Of a DNA stretch of 64,000 nt, positions 51,809 through 62,921 are shown in pieces; position 1 is the first letter of the stretch, and the number at the start of each line of letters is the position of its first letter. The DNA lies in NCBI GenBank assembly GCA_025769875.1, contig JAGFNK010000045.1:1-64000 (forward strand), given 5' to 3'. Made by a program: the position numbers and the translations under genes. Origin of the DNA: Russula earlei. Lineage: Eukaryota; Basidiomycota; Agaricomycetes; Russulales; Russulaceae. The notes under the pieces are model-generated. The model was not told the DNA's origin, ran no database searches, and saw only the letters and a program-made list of their open reading frames with translations.

Positions 51809-52706
51809 ATGGCTCGTGGAGGGAAAGGCGTCAACGGAGACAATCCTGCCGCAGCCTGCAGACTCCCCAAAGGACTCGACTGCCACCCCCTCACCACGTT
51901 CCATATTGCCCATCACGCCCACGCCCTCCAAGGACCGCGATGTCGTAAAGGTAAACAACGCGAACCTGATAGAGCTCAAAAATGCTCTAGACGATGCCAT
52001 CAAGCGTGTGCGCTGCGTCCTTTCTGCAGCGCTATCATCGTCTGATACTCCCTCCCATCACCCTTAGTTTCTCTCTCGACCCGACCTGTTCAAGCAAATT
52101 CACCTCCACACCGACGTGCGCCTCGCCCTTGGTTGGACTAGCGTGATCATTGCCGGATCAACCGCCTTTTATTCCTATCGCCTCGACTTTGAGCAGACCA
52201 AGCCTGTTATCTGGATTGGCCTGATCGTGTGCGTCGTCCTTGGCACGCGACCTACCCGTACCCCTGGCCGCTTAACGTCTACGCTTCATCTCTCAGGTAC
52301 TTCATCCTCACCTCAATACAGGCGCTCTATGCGTACTTTGTCGAAGGGGACATCATCTTTGTTGGGAAACGCAAGACCTTTGATAAGCGGGTGAGCGGGC
52401 ATGGTGGAGCCGTTGCCTATCACGGTCTTTGTTGACGTTCTGTTCCTACGTCAGATCGTTACAGAGCGGATAACCCTTAGCTCTCGCACCAAACCATCTA
52501 CTCCTGAGAACCCTCCTGGTTACACACTCTCCCTGACTTACAGACGCTCGACCAATGCGGGCAAATCATTGCTGGGCCGAGGTCAGACCTCAGAGTCGCG
52601 CCCATACACTGCCTTTTTTGATGATGAGGGTGTGCTTGATCATGATCGTTTCGAGACGTGGGTTGGGGAGATCGTTGGACGCGCAATGGAGCCCGAATGG
52701 CAGTAA
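51809..52706 (+). CDS. SPC2: Signal peptidase complex subunit 2 (frame broken near N-terminus)
   Basis: Membrane subunit of the ER signal peptidase complex. The chain from VKVNNANLIELKNALDDAIK runs FLSRPDLFKQIHLHTD, LGWTSVIIAGSTAFYSYRLD, VIWIGLIVYFILTSIQALYA, FVEGDIIFVGKRKTFDKR, and TYRRSTNAGKSLLGRG to the stop at 52704. Two membrane helices are clear. Introns (about 51999-52070, 52228-52300, 52391-52455) restore frame. The ATG at 51809 (MARGGKGVNGDN) is one base out of frame with the rest; one extra base in GCCT at 51854-51857 would join NPAA to ADSPKDSTATPS. An alternative 46-nt intron with a weak GTGGAG donor would give a similar result. The gene is divergent from ERG2. Confidence 0.82.
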
Positions 52707-52942
52707 GTAGAGCTCGAGGGTACATCGTCGTCGTTGGCTGTATTTCGTGGTAGTGAGAGTATCGCTTCGTGCCTATGCGACTCTGTATATACCCATGCGA
52801 CACTTTATAATTTCCTGGGGCTTGATGTAATCCATGGGCGCTCCGTCGCACGATGTCTGACCTCAAACCATTGATCATGCCACGACTACGACTAACTCAA
52901 ATACAACCCTTCTTCGACTGACTACCCCGTAAACGAGTAATA

Positions 52943-53552
52943 ATGCCGAGCCATCACGGTGCACCCAACCATGTTGTGATACTCGGCGGAGGAGTCACCG
53001 GGCTATCTGCTGCCTTCCACCTTGCGCGCAAACACCCTACGGTGCAGATCACGCTGGTCGAGCGGAGCACCCGTTTCGGTGGCTGGGTGCGCAGCGAACG
53101 CGTCCAGGTGGCCGATGGTGACGGAAACCGAGGGAGCGTGCTGCTCGAGGCAGGCCCGCGCACCGTCCGCCCCAACGCCAAGTACATCATAGAGCTGGTG
53201 CGTCATTTGCCGCTCCCTTCGTCACAGCGTACCACGCATATGCGACAAACGTGATATATATATATATATATATAGATAAGGCTCCTGGACCTGCGCTCCG
53301 AGGTCATCTACACGCCGCGCGGGTCCCCAGCTGCCCGCAACAGGTTCCTGCACGTCCCACCCGCGCGGGGACTTCAGCCGCTGCCGTCTGGCCCGCTCTC
53401 GCTGTTCACGCTCCCCCTCGGCCGCCTCGTGCTCGGGTCCGTCCTCGCAGAGCCATTCGTACCCGCCAACCGGCCGGGCAAAACGCCGCCGCCGCCGCCA
53501 CCACCACTCCCCCCGGCCCCGTCGGCCCAAACGGCAAGAGGGACGGTGATAC

Positions 53553-53586
<34 letters not shown>

Positions 53587-55064
53587 AGGAGCCGTGCAGG
53601 AGGACGTTGACGATGACGACGAGTCCGTCGACACCTTCCTGTCGAGGCGTTTCGGCGAGGCGTTCGCGCGCACGCTGGGCAGCGCGCTCGTGCACGGGAT
53701 ATACGCGGCCGATTCGCGACTGCTCAGCGTGCGCGCCGCCTTTCCCGCGCTGCGCGCGAGCGAGGCGCGCGGCAACGGCTCCGTCGTATGGGGCGAGCTC
53801 GGCCCGCCCGCCTGGTTCGGCTGGAGGGCGGCCGAGGCCAGGGCCGAGTTATCAACGCGGGAGGAAGGGGGAGGAGAGGACGACGACGACGACGACGACG
53901 AGGGGGAGGACGCGACGAGCGTCGATCGCGAGTGGGAGGCGCGCTTTCGGGCGAACGCAGCGCTGTTCTCGTTCAGGGAGGGCATGGAGACGCTCGTGCA
54001 CGCGCTCGTCAGGGCGCTGCGAGGGTTTCCGAACGTCACCCTGCGGAGCGGCACGGCCGCGCGCGGTGTCGAGACGGTGAACGACGGTGATGATCTGTTT
54101 TTCCATGTGGGTTTTTTTTTTTTTTTTTTTTTTGGTCGCTGCCGAGGGTGACTTGCATATGGATTTTTTGCCTTAGATTTACCTGGACACCAAGCGCGGC
54201 GAGGATGATGACGCAGATGCAGACGCGGCGGTGCCGGCGCCGGCGACGCTCAGAGCCGCTCACGTCATATCTGCCCTCCCGCTCTCGGTTCTGGATTCCA
54301 TTCTCCAACCATCGGCGGCGAGCGCGCGGGCGCGGGCGCAAACGCTCCCGCACCTGCGCGCGAATCCGCTCTCGTCCGTCACCGTACTGAACCTCGTCTT
54401 TCCGAGCGCTCCCAGCGGCTCGACGGGAACGAAGGCGACGACGTCTCCGCCACAGCTGCACCCGCCGGGATTCGGCTATCTCATCCCTCGCCCCAGGCAA
54501 GGGTACGGCCGTTCCCTTCGCGTTCCCTCTGAGCCTGCACCGGAAGGACCGGGAACGGGGTCAGGGTCAGGCTCGGAGCCAGAAGGAGGAGGAGAAGGAG
54601 AAGATCCGGAACCGGGTTTGCTCGGCGTCGTGTTCGACACGGCCGGCCTACCAGAGCAAGACTCGGGGCAAGACTCGGGAGAAGGACCGTCGGCGGGCGC
54701 TGGGACGGCGCGGTTCACCAAGATGACGGCGATGCTGGGCGGGCCGTACGATGTCGGTTCCACACGCGAGCTGTTGTCGTCAGACGCGCGACTCGTTGAG
54801 GTGGTGCTGCGGCGCATCTCCGCGCATCTAGGCCACCCTCTCCCGCGGCCGGCGCACTACGCCGTGCACAGGAACGAGGAGAGTATACCGATGTACGTCG
54901 TCGGCCACACCGCTCGCATGAGGCAGCTCGAGCGGGCGTTGCGTGAGCGGTGGGGTGGGCGGATGAAGGTCGTTGGAGCAGGCGTTGGGGGCGTCAGCGT
55001 TGCGGATTGTGTCAAGGCGGGACGGCAGGCTGCATATGATGTGGGTACACAGATTAAAAACTGA
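52943..55064 (+). CDS. HEM14: Protoporphyrinogen oxidase (haem biosynthesis)
   Basis: Mitochondrial FAD enzyme that oxidises protoporphyrinogen IX to protoporphyrin IX. The FAD fold is VVILGGGVTGLSAAFHLARK, followed by LVERSTRFGGWVRS and GPRTVRPNAKYI. After an intron containing an (AT)n repeat come LLDLRSEVIYTP, ESVDTFLSRRFGEAFARTLG, ALVHGIYAADSRLLSVRAAF, and, in the last exon, TKMTAMLGGPYD, SIPMYVVGHTARM and VGAGVGGVSVADCVKAGRQA. Compared with the family it carries extra Pro-rich, Thr-rich and Asp-rich insertions encoded by GAC/ACG repeats (53.49-53.62 and 53.88-53.91 kb) and a Ser/Gly/Glu-rich insert (54.54-54.70 kb). No clear presequence is visible, so import may use internal signals. Confidence 0.9.
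53254..53274 (+). repeat. (AT)n microsatellite at an intron end
   Basis: About ten AT units immediately before the acceptor AG of the first protoporphyrinogen oxidase intron. Confidence 0.9.
54112..54133 (+). repeat. Poly-T tract in an intron
   Basis: A run of 22 T in the second intron of the protoporphyrinogen oxidase gene, directly after the donor. Confidence 0.9.
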
Positions 55065-55155
55065 AGGAGGACAAGTAAATACATAATTACTAGGAATCCG
55101 AAGAACACCAGCATATGGTTAGGTTCACTAACGGTAGACGTGAAGGTGAACATGA

Positions 55156-55972
55156 CTATGTCCGTTCGCGATCTCTCGACGCTTTGCGCATTGCCTGCTC
55201 CTCACAGGGCAGACTAGTTATACCAATAGAAAGTTGTCCCTCATCGTAGGCCAATCCAGATGTGACCAGTTGTGTGTATTTCCGCAGGGACGGCATCGCG
55301 ACAAGGACGGCCACGTTGAGCTTGCGAGGCTCGGGGGCGGCGGGAAGCGCCGGAGCGGGAGGTGCGGGGAATGGAATCGCACTTGGGCACTCGGAGTGGA
55401 ACGTGCCAAACCAGGCTTGTGTTATTGTTGCGACGTGGTGGCTCATCGGTCGCAGCGAACTCTGCCGCGGATGGTGCTCGTATGGGCGATCGTCGATCCA
55501 AGCGGCGACGGGCTGGCGACGAGGCGACGATGTGATAGAGAGGTACGAAGAGACATTGGATAAGTGCACGCATGGTGAGGGGCTCGGCTGTTTAATTCAT
55601 ACGTTCTTTATGGGAGGTGCATGTGAATCAACTCACGCGCCAGTCGCACGTGGCTCCACACTCGCATGGGGGATCGGGATCAAGGGAGACCTCCCATATC
55701 TTGGGTCTGCGCCGCTTTGCAGGGCGCCTCGTCGTGAAGGACGAAGACTGCGCTGGCCGGGAAATGCGAGGGAGCCTGGAACCGAGGTAGAGGAAGAAAG
55801 AAAAGCAGATGATGAAGGTGCAGATGAGAGCTACGGAGGTGTGGCTGAAGACCATGGGTACAGGGGCATTGATAGAAGGAGAGGACATGTGGTAGAGAAA
55901 GGGAAGGGGTAGAAGTACATGTCTCGAGGGGATGAGCTGAGTGTTTGAGAGCGCTGAGCTGAGCGAGAACAT
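55156..55972 (-). CDS. Single-pass membrane protein of unknown function
   Basis: The N-terminal exon encodes a short leader and a transmembrane helix (SVALICTFIICFSFFLYLGS), followed by an Arg/Lys-rich patch (RRPAKRRRPK) and IWEVSLDPDPPCECGATCDW. After an intron (about 55580-55636) the second exon encodes a soluble part with LSITSSPRRQPVAAWIDD, a Pro/Ala-rich stretch, and LNVAVLVAMPSLRKYTQLV. The first ATG is at 55972; an internal ATG at 55888 is an alternative. The basic patch next to the helix suggests a cytosolic C-terminus. I do not recognise the family. It is divergent from the PWI-domain gene, with only 72 bp between the starts. Confidence 0.65.
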
Positions 55973-56044
55973 CGCAGTTCGGTCTTTTCCGACGCGGTCA
56001 AACTCGCCAATTCGATTCACACTTTGCGTTTCGCTTTTTCACCC

Positions 56045-57839
56045 ATGGCCGACGCTGGCAAGTCCCCCTTCTTTCTTTCTTATCATTCTTTCTTCATCAT
56101 TTCTCTCCTCTCAGGCTTCTTCAAAGGCACCTCTGCCGACCAAGATCGCCGCTTTTCAGACAAGGAGCTAAAACTCCTCAAAACCCTCAAATTCCCCCCT
56201 CAGTTCGACACAAAGGTTTTCTTCCTCTCCTTCCCCCCCCCCTTCCCTTTCGTTTATGCTGCCAAACTACTTCTTCCAGGTAGACATGCGCAAGGTAAAT
56301 CTGGAGGTCATTCGGCCTTGGGCTGCCAAAAAAGTCGTGGAGCTTGTCGGATTTGAGGACGAACTTCTGGTCGAGTACGCAATGGGCCTCCTTGAGGACG
56401 AGTCCCAGCCGGTGATTACGATTTCCTCGGCCTTCCCTCTTACATGTATTCATCGATGCCCTGATTAGACACCCGATCCTAAAAAAATGCAGATCAATCT
56501 GACCGGTTTTCTCACCGACTCCACCCCCACCTTCATGCTCGCCCTCTGGAACTTACTAATCGAAGCACAGGCTTCGCCGGCGGGTATTCCCCGTAGCTTC
56601 GTGGAAGAGAAGAAGGAAGAGATGCGCCGTGCTAAGGAAGGTGACACTCGCGCCTTGGCTGAGCGCGATCGCAGGTCGCGGCTCGACGAGGTACGCGAGC
56701 GCGAGCGGTCCGAAAGGTTCGAGCGTGGCGGTGGGAGGGGGCGTGGACGCGGTAGGAGAGGCAGAGGTGGAATTGGGAACGATGATCGCTCGGACCACAG
56801 AGCGAGGGATAATGGCTGGAGTAGCCGAGGAGGTGCCGTTAGTCCGCGTCTCATCCTTCTCACGGGCAATCTTCTCATTATTCCTCCTTGCTCCAGCGTC
56901 CACGATATCGCTCGCCGCGTTCTCGCTCGCCCGTGCCACGTGGCAGGACACCTTCTAGTGATCGCTCCTCTCGTTCACGTGGTCCTCCCCGTCGCTCTCG
57001 CTCACGTTCTCGCACTCGCAGTCCAATTCGGGCACGTTCCCGTTCTCTCACTCCACCTTTGCGCCGCCGGTCACCCTCGCCGAGAAGCCCGTCCCCTTCC
57101 CCACCGCCACCGCCACCTCCACCACGTCGCCGCCGTCGCCGCCGCTCCCCATCGTACGTCCCACGTGATCGATCGCGGGATCGTAGGGTCAGAGGGAGCG
57201 ACAGTCGCAGTCCACCAGCGCGCCGCAGACGTGTCAGCCCACCCGCCCGTGGTCATGCTCCTAGTCGGAGCCCAGACCAGGCTCGTCGCAGACGCAGTTT
57301 TACCCCACGTCGGAGTCGAAAGGGTCGCTCACCATCGAGCGAACGGTCTCCACCACGTAGGAGAAGGAGCGAGAGGGACAGGCGTGAGCGTAGAAGCAGG
57401 AGTAGGGGCGCAGAGAACGGGAGGAACGTGAAGAGGCCACTCAGTAGGGGTAGAAGCCGGACTAGGAGTCCGAGTCAAAGTCCGAGTCCGCGCGTGTCCC
57501 ACGGAGAGCTTAGGGGTAAACGAGATAGCCCTCCAAACGTCCCCGCGCAACAAGGGATTAAGATCAAGGGACAAGCACAGGCTGAGCGGCCGAGAACCAA
57601 GATAGAAACTGGTGAGGTGTGTTATTCTGCCCCTGCCCACGCATGTGATATCCGGTATGCTCATTTAGAGGTGTAATCTGGCGCCACAGAACTCTGTGGC
57701 CACTCAGGATCCTGAAGATCTTTCTCGAATAGAAAGCGAGCTCAAGGAGAAGGCGTTACGCAACAAGGTCGTCCGTACACGGAAGAGGACAACAAGTAAC
57801 CCCTCCGCTGAGTCCTCTGGCATGAGGGACTCTACTTGA
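56045..57839 (+). CDS. PWI-domain SR-related splicing factor (SRRM1/SRm160-like)
   Basis: Nuclear splicing coactivator homologue. The PWI domain is read from MADAGFFKGTSADQD through FSDKELKLLKTLKF, VDMRKVNLEVIRPWAAKKVV, GFEDELLVEYAMGLLED, and INLTGFLTDSTPTFMLALWN, all matching the SRRM1 N-terminus. Intron 1 (56058-56114, 57 nt) begins GC instead of GT (GCAAGT) and is frame-neutral with no stop. Other introns are about 56215-56279, 56413-56491, 56842-56900 and 57617-57689. The C-terminus is a long Arg-Ser domain with SR, SP and RR repeats and ends ELKEKALRNKVVRTRKRTT. The gene is divergent from the membrane protein gene. Confidence 0.9.
56058..56114 (+). other. GC-AG intron (57 nt)
   Basis: Donor GCAAGT and acceptor TCAG. 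Its removal restores MADAG-FFKGTSADQD, the exact SRRM1-type start. Retention keeps frame and would insert 19 residues, mostly hydrophobic. Confidence 0.85.
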
Positions 57840-58600
57840 ATCGTCTGATCAAAACTAGGATGCTGCCATCAACCAACATGACGTCCTGCCGCGGTGTTTC
57901 GCTCTGCTTTCAATTAAATTTCTCGCGATTTGATCTAATTTTCAATACTAGTGAAGCCGCCTGTATCCTAAGGCTTTTGACTCTCCGTCATGTTTATCAG
58001 TGCCCCTCCCGAACATTTTGATCAGATTGAATTCTCAAAGTGAGTTTCTTGGTGATTCCTACCGTAGTTCTCGTGGCCAGCACACCATGTTTCCTGACTG
58101 CTATTCTGTACAAAAAGACGTTGGTCATTGCAGTGCGCAGTGGGATGTGCTCGATTTCCTTTTTGAGCGAATCGGGGCAAGTTGCCTCATGGCATGTGTG
58201 GGAACAAATACATGCATCCGTGAAACCGAGCAAACGCGATCACAAACTGTCCCAGAGTGCCAGCTTTTTTTTTTCCAATTGGCTCTGAATGGCCCGCACT
58301 GTGCGAAATTTACCTCGTCTCGGCTTTCTCAGCCGAATCGATGACTGCACTGGTACCGAATGCTAGTACACCAGCTTCCCTGGTCGGATCGAAAACGGTA
58401 TCGGTATAAGGCTCTCTCAGCAGCGTCTCTCTTCCCTCCTCCCCCCTCCATCCCTAGTCTAGTCAGAGCGCAGCAGTTGCCACCAAAACAATCGGCCTTT
58501 CTTATTCTTATTTTATTTTTATTTTTTTCTTCTTATCCTGCCCTTCCCTCTGGCGCAGGCTGCTCTGCTCCCCTTGCTCTGGAAAACCCTCTTTTCTTAG
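57840..58600. other. Intergenic region before the PP1-like gene
   Basis: About 760 bp. The distal part is T-rich (58500-58615) and fits promoter or a polypyrimidine tract upstream of the first recognised PP1-like exon. No separate gene seen. Confidence 0.4.
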
Positions 58601-58622
58601 TTGCCTTTTTTTTTTCGGGTCA

Positions 58623-60379
58623 TGCAAGGCGATCAGTACACTCCCGAATGTCGACCTGGACTCGATCATTGATCGTTTGGTCTCCGGTGCGTGTGTGATC
58701 TCTTCGATCCCTATCCCGCGGTTTCCTTTCATATCCAAGTTTCCGGCGTGTTCCACGTAGCACTCTGGGGAGAATAAGGATGCGGTTCGCGCGGCTCCTC
58801 TGATTTGTTTCATCTCGTGGGCGTACCACTGACGAGGCATGCTGTTATACTTTCTGAAACCGCTTCTCTCGATGGTATCTTCCACCATTCTTTCTCTCCG
58901 CTAGATATTATATGTTGCATAGCTGACGCGCTTTCCTTGTGTAAAGAAGCGTACGGAGAGCGACCAGGGAGATCCGTGAACCTCCAGTACCATGAAGATT
59001 ATGTATTTATGCATCACGTCCCGGAACATCTTCATCCACCAGCCCATGTTGTTGGAACTGGTGGCGCCCATCAATATTTGTGGTGCGTAGCTCTGACACA
59101 TTTTCATTTTCAGTTTTTACACTGCAGACCACATAGGCGACATCCACGGACAATTCTCTGATCTCCTGCGGCTATTCGGATTAGGCGGCTTCCCACCAGC
59201 CGCGAACTACCTTTTCCTCGGCGACTACGTCGACCGGGGAAGGCAGTCGCTCGAGACCATCTGCCTGCTGCTGGCGTACAAGATCAAGTTCCCGAAGAAT
59301 TTCTTTTTGCTCCGTGGCAACCACGAGTGCTCGAGCATCAATCGTATCTACGGTTTCTATGATGAATGTTCGTCCCCCATCCCCACCTTGATTTTCCCAT
59401 TTTCCGTCTCTTCTTACTCTCACCCTGACTCTTGTACGTCACGCCATTCATGTAGGCAAGCGCCGTTATAATATCAAGCTCTGGAGGACATTCACGGACT
59501 GCTTCAACTGCATGCCCGTCGCCGCCATCATAGGTGATAGGATCTTCGCGATGCATGGAGGGCTGAGCCCCGAGCTGCGGTCCATGGAGCAGGTTCAATT
59601 CACGAAGAGACCGACAGATGTCCCAGACCACGGTACGTCGTTGTAACGACAACCACTCGTGTACTGCCAGTGGGAAAACCGATCCCCCGAGGGCCCTCTA
59701 CCCCACATTCACTTATGCCTTGTTATCTTATTTTTTACTCATCCCTTCTGCAAAAAAGGCCTCCTTTGCGACCTTCTCTGGTCAGATCCTGACGAAAACA
59801 TCACTGGTTGGGCGCCGAATCGTGAACGCCAAGTGTCGTTCACGTTTGGTGCGGACGTCGCGTCTCAGTTTTGCTGGGAGCACGACTTTGACTTCATATG
59901 CCGAGCCCATCAGGTGTGTACCTCGCTCCTGCGACCGATGTTCATTCCAATCCCATGCCCGTGCCCGTACGTGTGTGACCCAGCGTGTGACGTCTTTCTT
60001 TTTTTTTATATATCTAGATCGTCGAGGACGGATATGAATTTTTCGCGAACCGCAAGCTCGTCACGATCTTCTCGGCGCCAAATTATTGCAGCATGTTCAG
60101 GAACGCAGCCGCCATATTGAAGGTGAACAAAAGGCTCCGCTGTTGCTTCAAGGTGCGCTTCCCTCCACCCCCCTCCTCCTCCGGCGCCTTCAGACCCCCC
60201 CCCCTTTTTTTTTTTTTTTTGTCTCTCCATAACTGCACTTACTTGGCCGAACCTGCCGAAATCATCCGCTAACATAGATTCTGAAACCACGGAGGACACA
60301 TCGGAGCGGCAACGATACTGCCAGTGGTACCCAAACGCCCATGCCCCGCCATCACGGGGGACAGGGAGAGCCAGGGTGA
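58623..60379 (+). pseudogene. Divergent PP1-type phosphatase paralogue with broken frame
   Basis: PP1-family sequence distinct from GLC7. Blocks in order: [129 protein letters not shown], and RAHQ. All metal and catalytic residues seen in PP1 are kept. The toxin loop is changed: [11 protein letters not shown] replaces the usual [11 protein letters not shown]. One extra base after QYHE (58997) shifts the frame in the middle of exon 2. The first exon (ATG 58623, then DQYTP and NVDLDSI) also needs one base removed, unless an upstream exon supplies the start. A pseudogene, an assembly error, or a paralogue with a misread frame are all possible. Confidence 0.75.
60195..60220 (+). repeat. C10T16 tract in an intron
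   Basis: Ten C then sixteen T, in the last intron of the PP1-like gene. It resembles the C10T10 tract at 32842. Confidence 0.9.
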
Positions 60380-61809
60380 GTCTCCAAGACACCAAGATGG
60401 TGGCGGGGGCGCAGTACGGCGCACATGTGAGACGGACACACACCCCACGTTGTCTGTCGCTGGATTTATTCAGGACACTCACCACGACTGCCCACATCGC
60501 CGCCACCGCTGCCATTACCATTACTTTTATTCTCCCTCTTTCCCTGGCTAGTTTATATCTTCTGTTTTGGTCTCTTGGTCGGTCGTCTACGAGTTGTACG
60601 GTACTCCCCACCACTACAAAGGCATCAAAGCCTGATAGTGCGTATTGATAGAATATACAGGAGCTGTTAGATGCCATCTTATAATCCTTTCTTTATCTCC
60701 TGTTCCCCTGGCGGTGGCATTTGACACCGCCATTCCTGAACACAAACGATAATTAGGCCCCGATGGGAGAATGACGCCAACGCCCTCTGTCTTGGAACAC
60801 CAACTCATTAGTTGATGATACAGTACGAGGCTGTAATGATGACCGTTCCGGATTGGTGGCCTGAGTAGACCTGACTTTGGCCACGTCCGCAGTCGTAATC
60901 GGCCGTACTTCACAACCGTGGTTACATCCTATTCTGGAGAGACGGCGTCAAGGCTAGAACCACGAAGGTTTGTATATGAAATCGAGTTCACCTGTCACGG
61001 GCGTCCAGACCGCCCGTGCCATAAAACTCTGGCCGCCGAGGCAAGCTGACAACGGCTGCCCCACCAAGCCCAATGTTTCGAGCCAGTCGATGATGTTGGA
61101 GCTATTTAGAAACGTGACTATGTACGGGATTGGTTTTAAAGGAACTGCAAATGAGTGTCATACTGACCCTCAGTGAAGAAACGAGTTTATTATATTATTA
61201 TTCTTTACACGATTCGGGTTTGTCCGTTCTCACGCCACCCGGTGGCTGTACTTTTCCGCGCACGTCCCGGTTGTCAAACGGTTCCCGAAGCCTGCAGGCA
61301 TCGGCCCAGCCTCTGCCGGAAATGTCTGCCGGAAATGTCAGAAGCGATGGAAGCACGCACTAAGCCCACATCTCCAGCGGTGGCGATAAGTGTGATGATC
61401 GGGGGTGCATGCATCAGGAAATGAAGATACGATACGGTGGTCAAGAGCGCGAACGTGTGTTGGAGAGTGGAGGCTGAGATGAAAGAGAAATGAGATGATT
61501 CTACGGTCAGCCCTTCAAGTGATTGCACATGCTATGATAAAGTACCTGCAACCTTTGGAGCTACCGGGGTGTTCTGTCTCAATTGCTTCATGTGATTTGA
61601 TCATCAACTAAATACTGGTGCCACCACACAACGGGACGACCAACCTGGCTATAATAACCTTGCTATATAAAACCAACTCTGGAGTTTCGGTTCTCTCCAG
61701 CTGTGCTCTTCCATACTCGGTGCAGGTCACCGATTACTTCTAGCCATCGTCTCGTTCACATCCGGCGACTTACACAACTGTTTAATCGACGAGCTCGCTC
61801 CTCATAACA
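60380..61809. other. Intergenic region, no supported gene
   Basis: About 1.4 kb between the PP1-like stop and the secreted repeat-protein start. Short frames have no family features. The last 150 bp contains the promoter of the downstream gene. Confidence 0.5.
61664..61672 (+). promoter_or_regulatory. TATA box of the secreted repeat-protein gene
   Basis: TATATAAAA located 138 bp upstream of the ATG at 61810. It is one of the clearest TATA elements in the window and suggests a regulated rather than housekeeping promoter. Confidence 0.6.
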
Positions 61810-62446
61810 ATGCGCACCACCGCCGCCTTTGCCATTCTCTGTCTCGCCATTGGTGTCGCTCCGTCGTTTGCGTCTTCTTCGAGATCTGCTAGGTACGCCC
61901 ACTTCAAGCTCTGTCGCATCCCTCAAGACTTGACGTGATCGTAGTCCTAATATCATCCGCAGAAGTGGACGTGGATATGGACGTGAGCATCCTAAGTATT
62001 GGGAGGAGTTCAAAGTCCACCGTGCTTACCTGTTGGGCGTCCCCAGAGATGTTCAGCACATTGATCCTGCGGATTTGCCAACCCATCCTGGGTATCAAAA
62101 GCAGTTTAAACTCCATCCTGGGAAGCTGCAAATCCCATTTAAGTATTGGAACACTGATCCTGCGGAGTTCCAAACCCATCCTAACTTTGAGAAGGAGCTT
62201 GGACACCATCCTGGGCAGTTGGGATTCCCATTGCGGGATTGGAGGTTCGATCCTACGACGTGGCACTTCCATCCTGAGTATTATATTCGGTATCGAGCCC
62301 ATCCTGGGCAGTATGGAATCCATCGGGATAAGTGGGGAATGAATCCTCTTGGAGTCCGTTTCCCGCCGCCTCCTGCGCAGGGGAGGATCCAGCCAGAACC
62401 ACGGGAGCAGACTTCGCCGCCCGGGAACGGGGCAAATGGGGTTTGA
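61810..62446 (+). CDS. Small secreted protein with 31-residue tandem repeats
   Basis: The first exon encodes a signal peptide (MRTTAAFAILCLAIGVAPSF, then ASS) cleaved probably after Ala. A 52-nt intron follows (about 61893-61945). The mature chain starts with IIRRSGRGYGR, whose dibasic RR resembles a Kex2 cleavage site. Three complete 31-residue repeats are at 62063-62155, 62156-62248 and 62249-62341. Each begins Asp-Pro, then has His-Pro at positions 8-9, a run of aromatic or charged residues, a second His-Pro-Gly at 18-20, and Trp at 29. A diverged copy precedes them and a partial copy (NPLGVRFPPPP) follows; the tail is Pro/Gln-rich. There are no Cys in the repeats. No family is recognised. 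Size (about 195 residues), signal peptide and repeats fit a cell-wall, matrix or effector-like protein. Confidence 0.75.
62063..62341 (+). repeat. Three tandem 93-bp coding repeats
   Basis: Three in-register 93-bp units, each starting GATCC and containing CATCC twice. The units have diverged in sequence but not in length, so the period is under selection or recently duplicated. Confidence 0.85.
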
Positions 62447-62921
62447 ACTCCCTTGACGCAAGTCAGCTACCCGTGCAGGCAGGAGACAGTGATGATGCGC
62501 CTTTTTAAACTGGTTTTACGGATGTCGTGTTAAGTTGTACTGTATCAGGTCGGGTAGTTGGCCACCTAAACCAATGCAATGCCTTATGGGAGCTGAGAAC
62601 ATATTTTGAATGTTTTGAGGGATTAGAAGGGTGGACAAATATCTTAGGATGATGCTATAAGACAGCCATAATTTTAGAGTGCGTTGTTGTCATGCTATGA
62701 ATATTTTTGCGAGGCGACTGCCAAACAGAGAAAATCGACGATCTTGGCCACCCGTGGGAATCCTTGCCGTTGACTCCTACCCCCTACTCCAGAATGCTAA
62801 TTTCTTTTTTTCTAAATGTTCTAGTGCATCGATTTGCTTCAAACTTTGGGAGCATATCAATATGTAAGTAGTCTTACAATATTTCAAGTATTTGTGGTAT
62901 CTGATGGTTTTACACGTCTAG
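62447..62921. other. Short intergenic stretch
   Basis: About 475 bp, AT-rich relative to the flanks. It may contain an intron or 5' leader of the downstream frame, as a CTAG acceptor lies at 62918-62921. Confidence 0.4.

Noticed and set aside
51816..51861. 46-nt GT-AG segment that could be an intron in SPC2
   Set aside because: Weak donor (GTGGAG) and no branch-site-like sequence; kept as an alternative in the feature note but not used in the model.
58976..58997. 22-nt GTGAAC...AAG segment in the PP1-like gene that could be a micro-intron and restores frame
   Set aside because: Far below the usual fungal minimum intron length, and it would delete the conserved residues NLQYHE.
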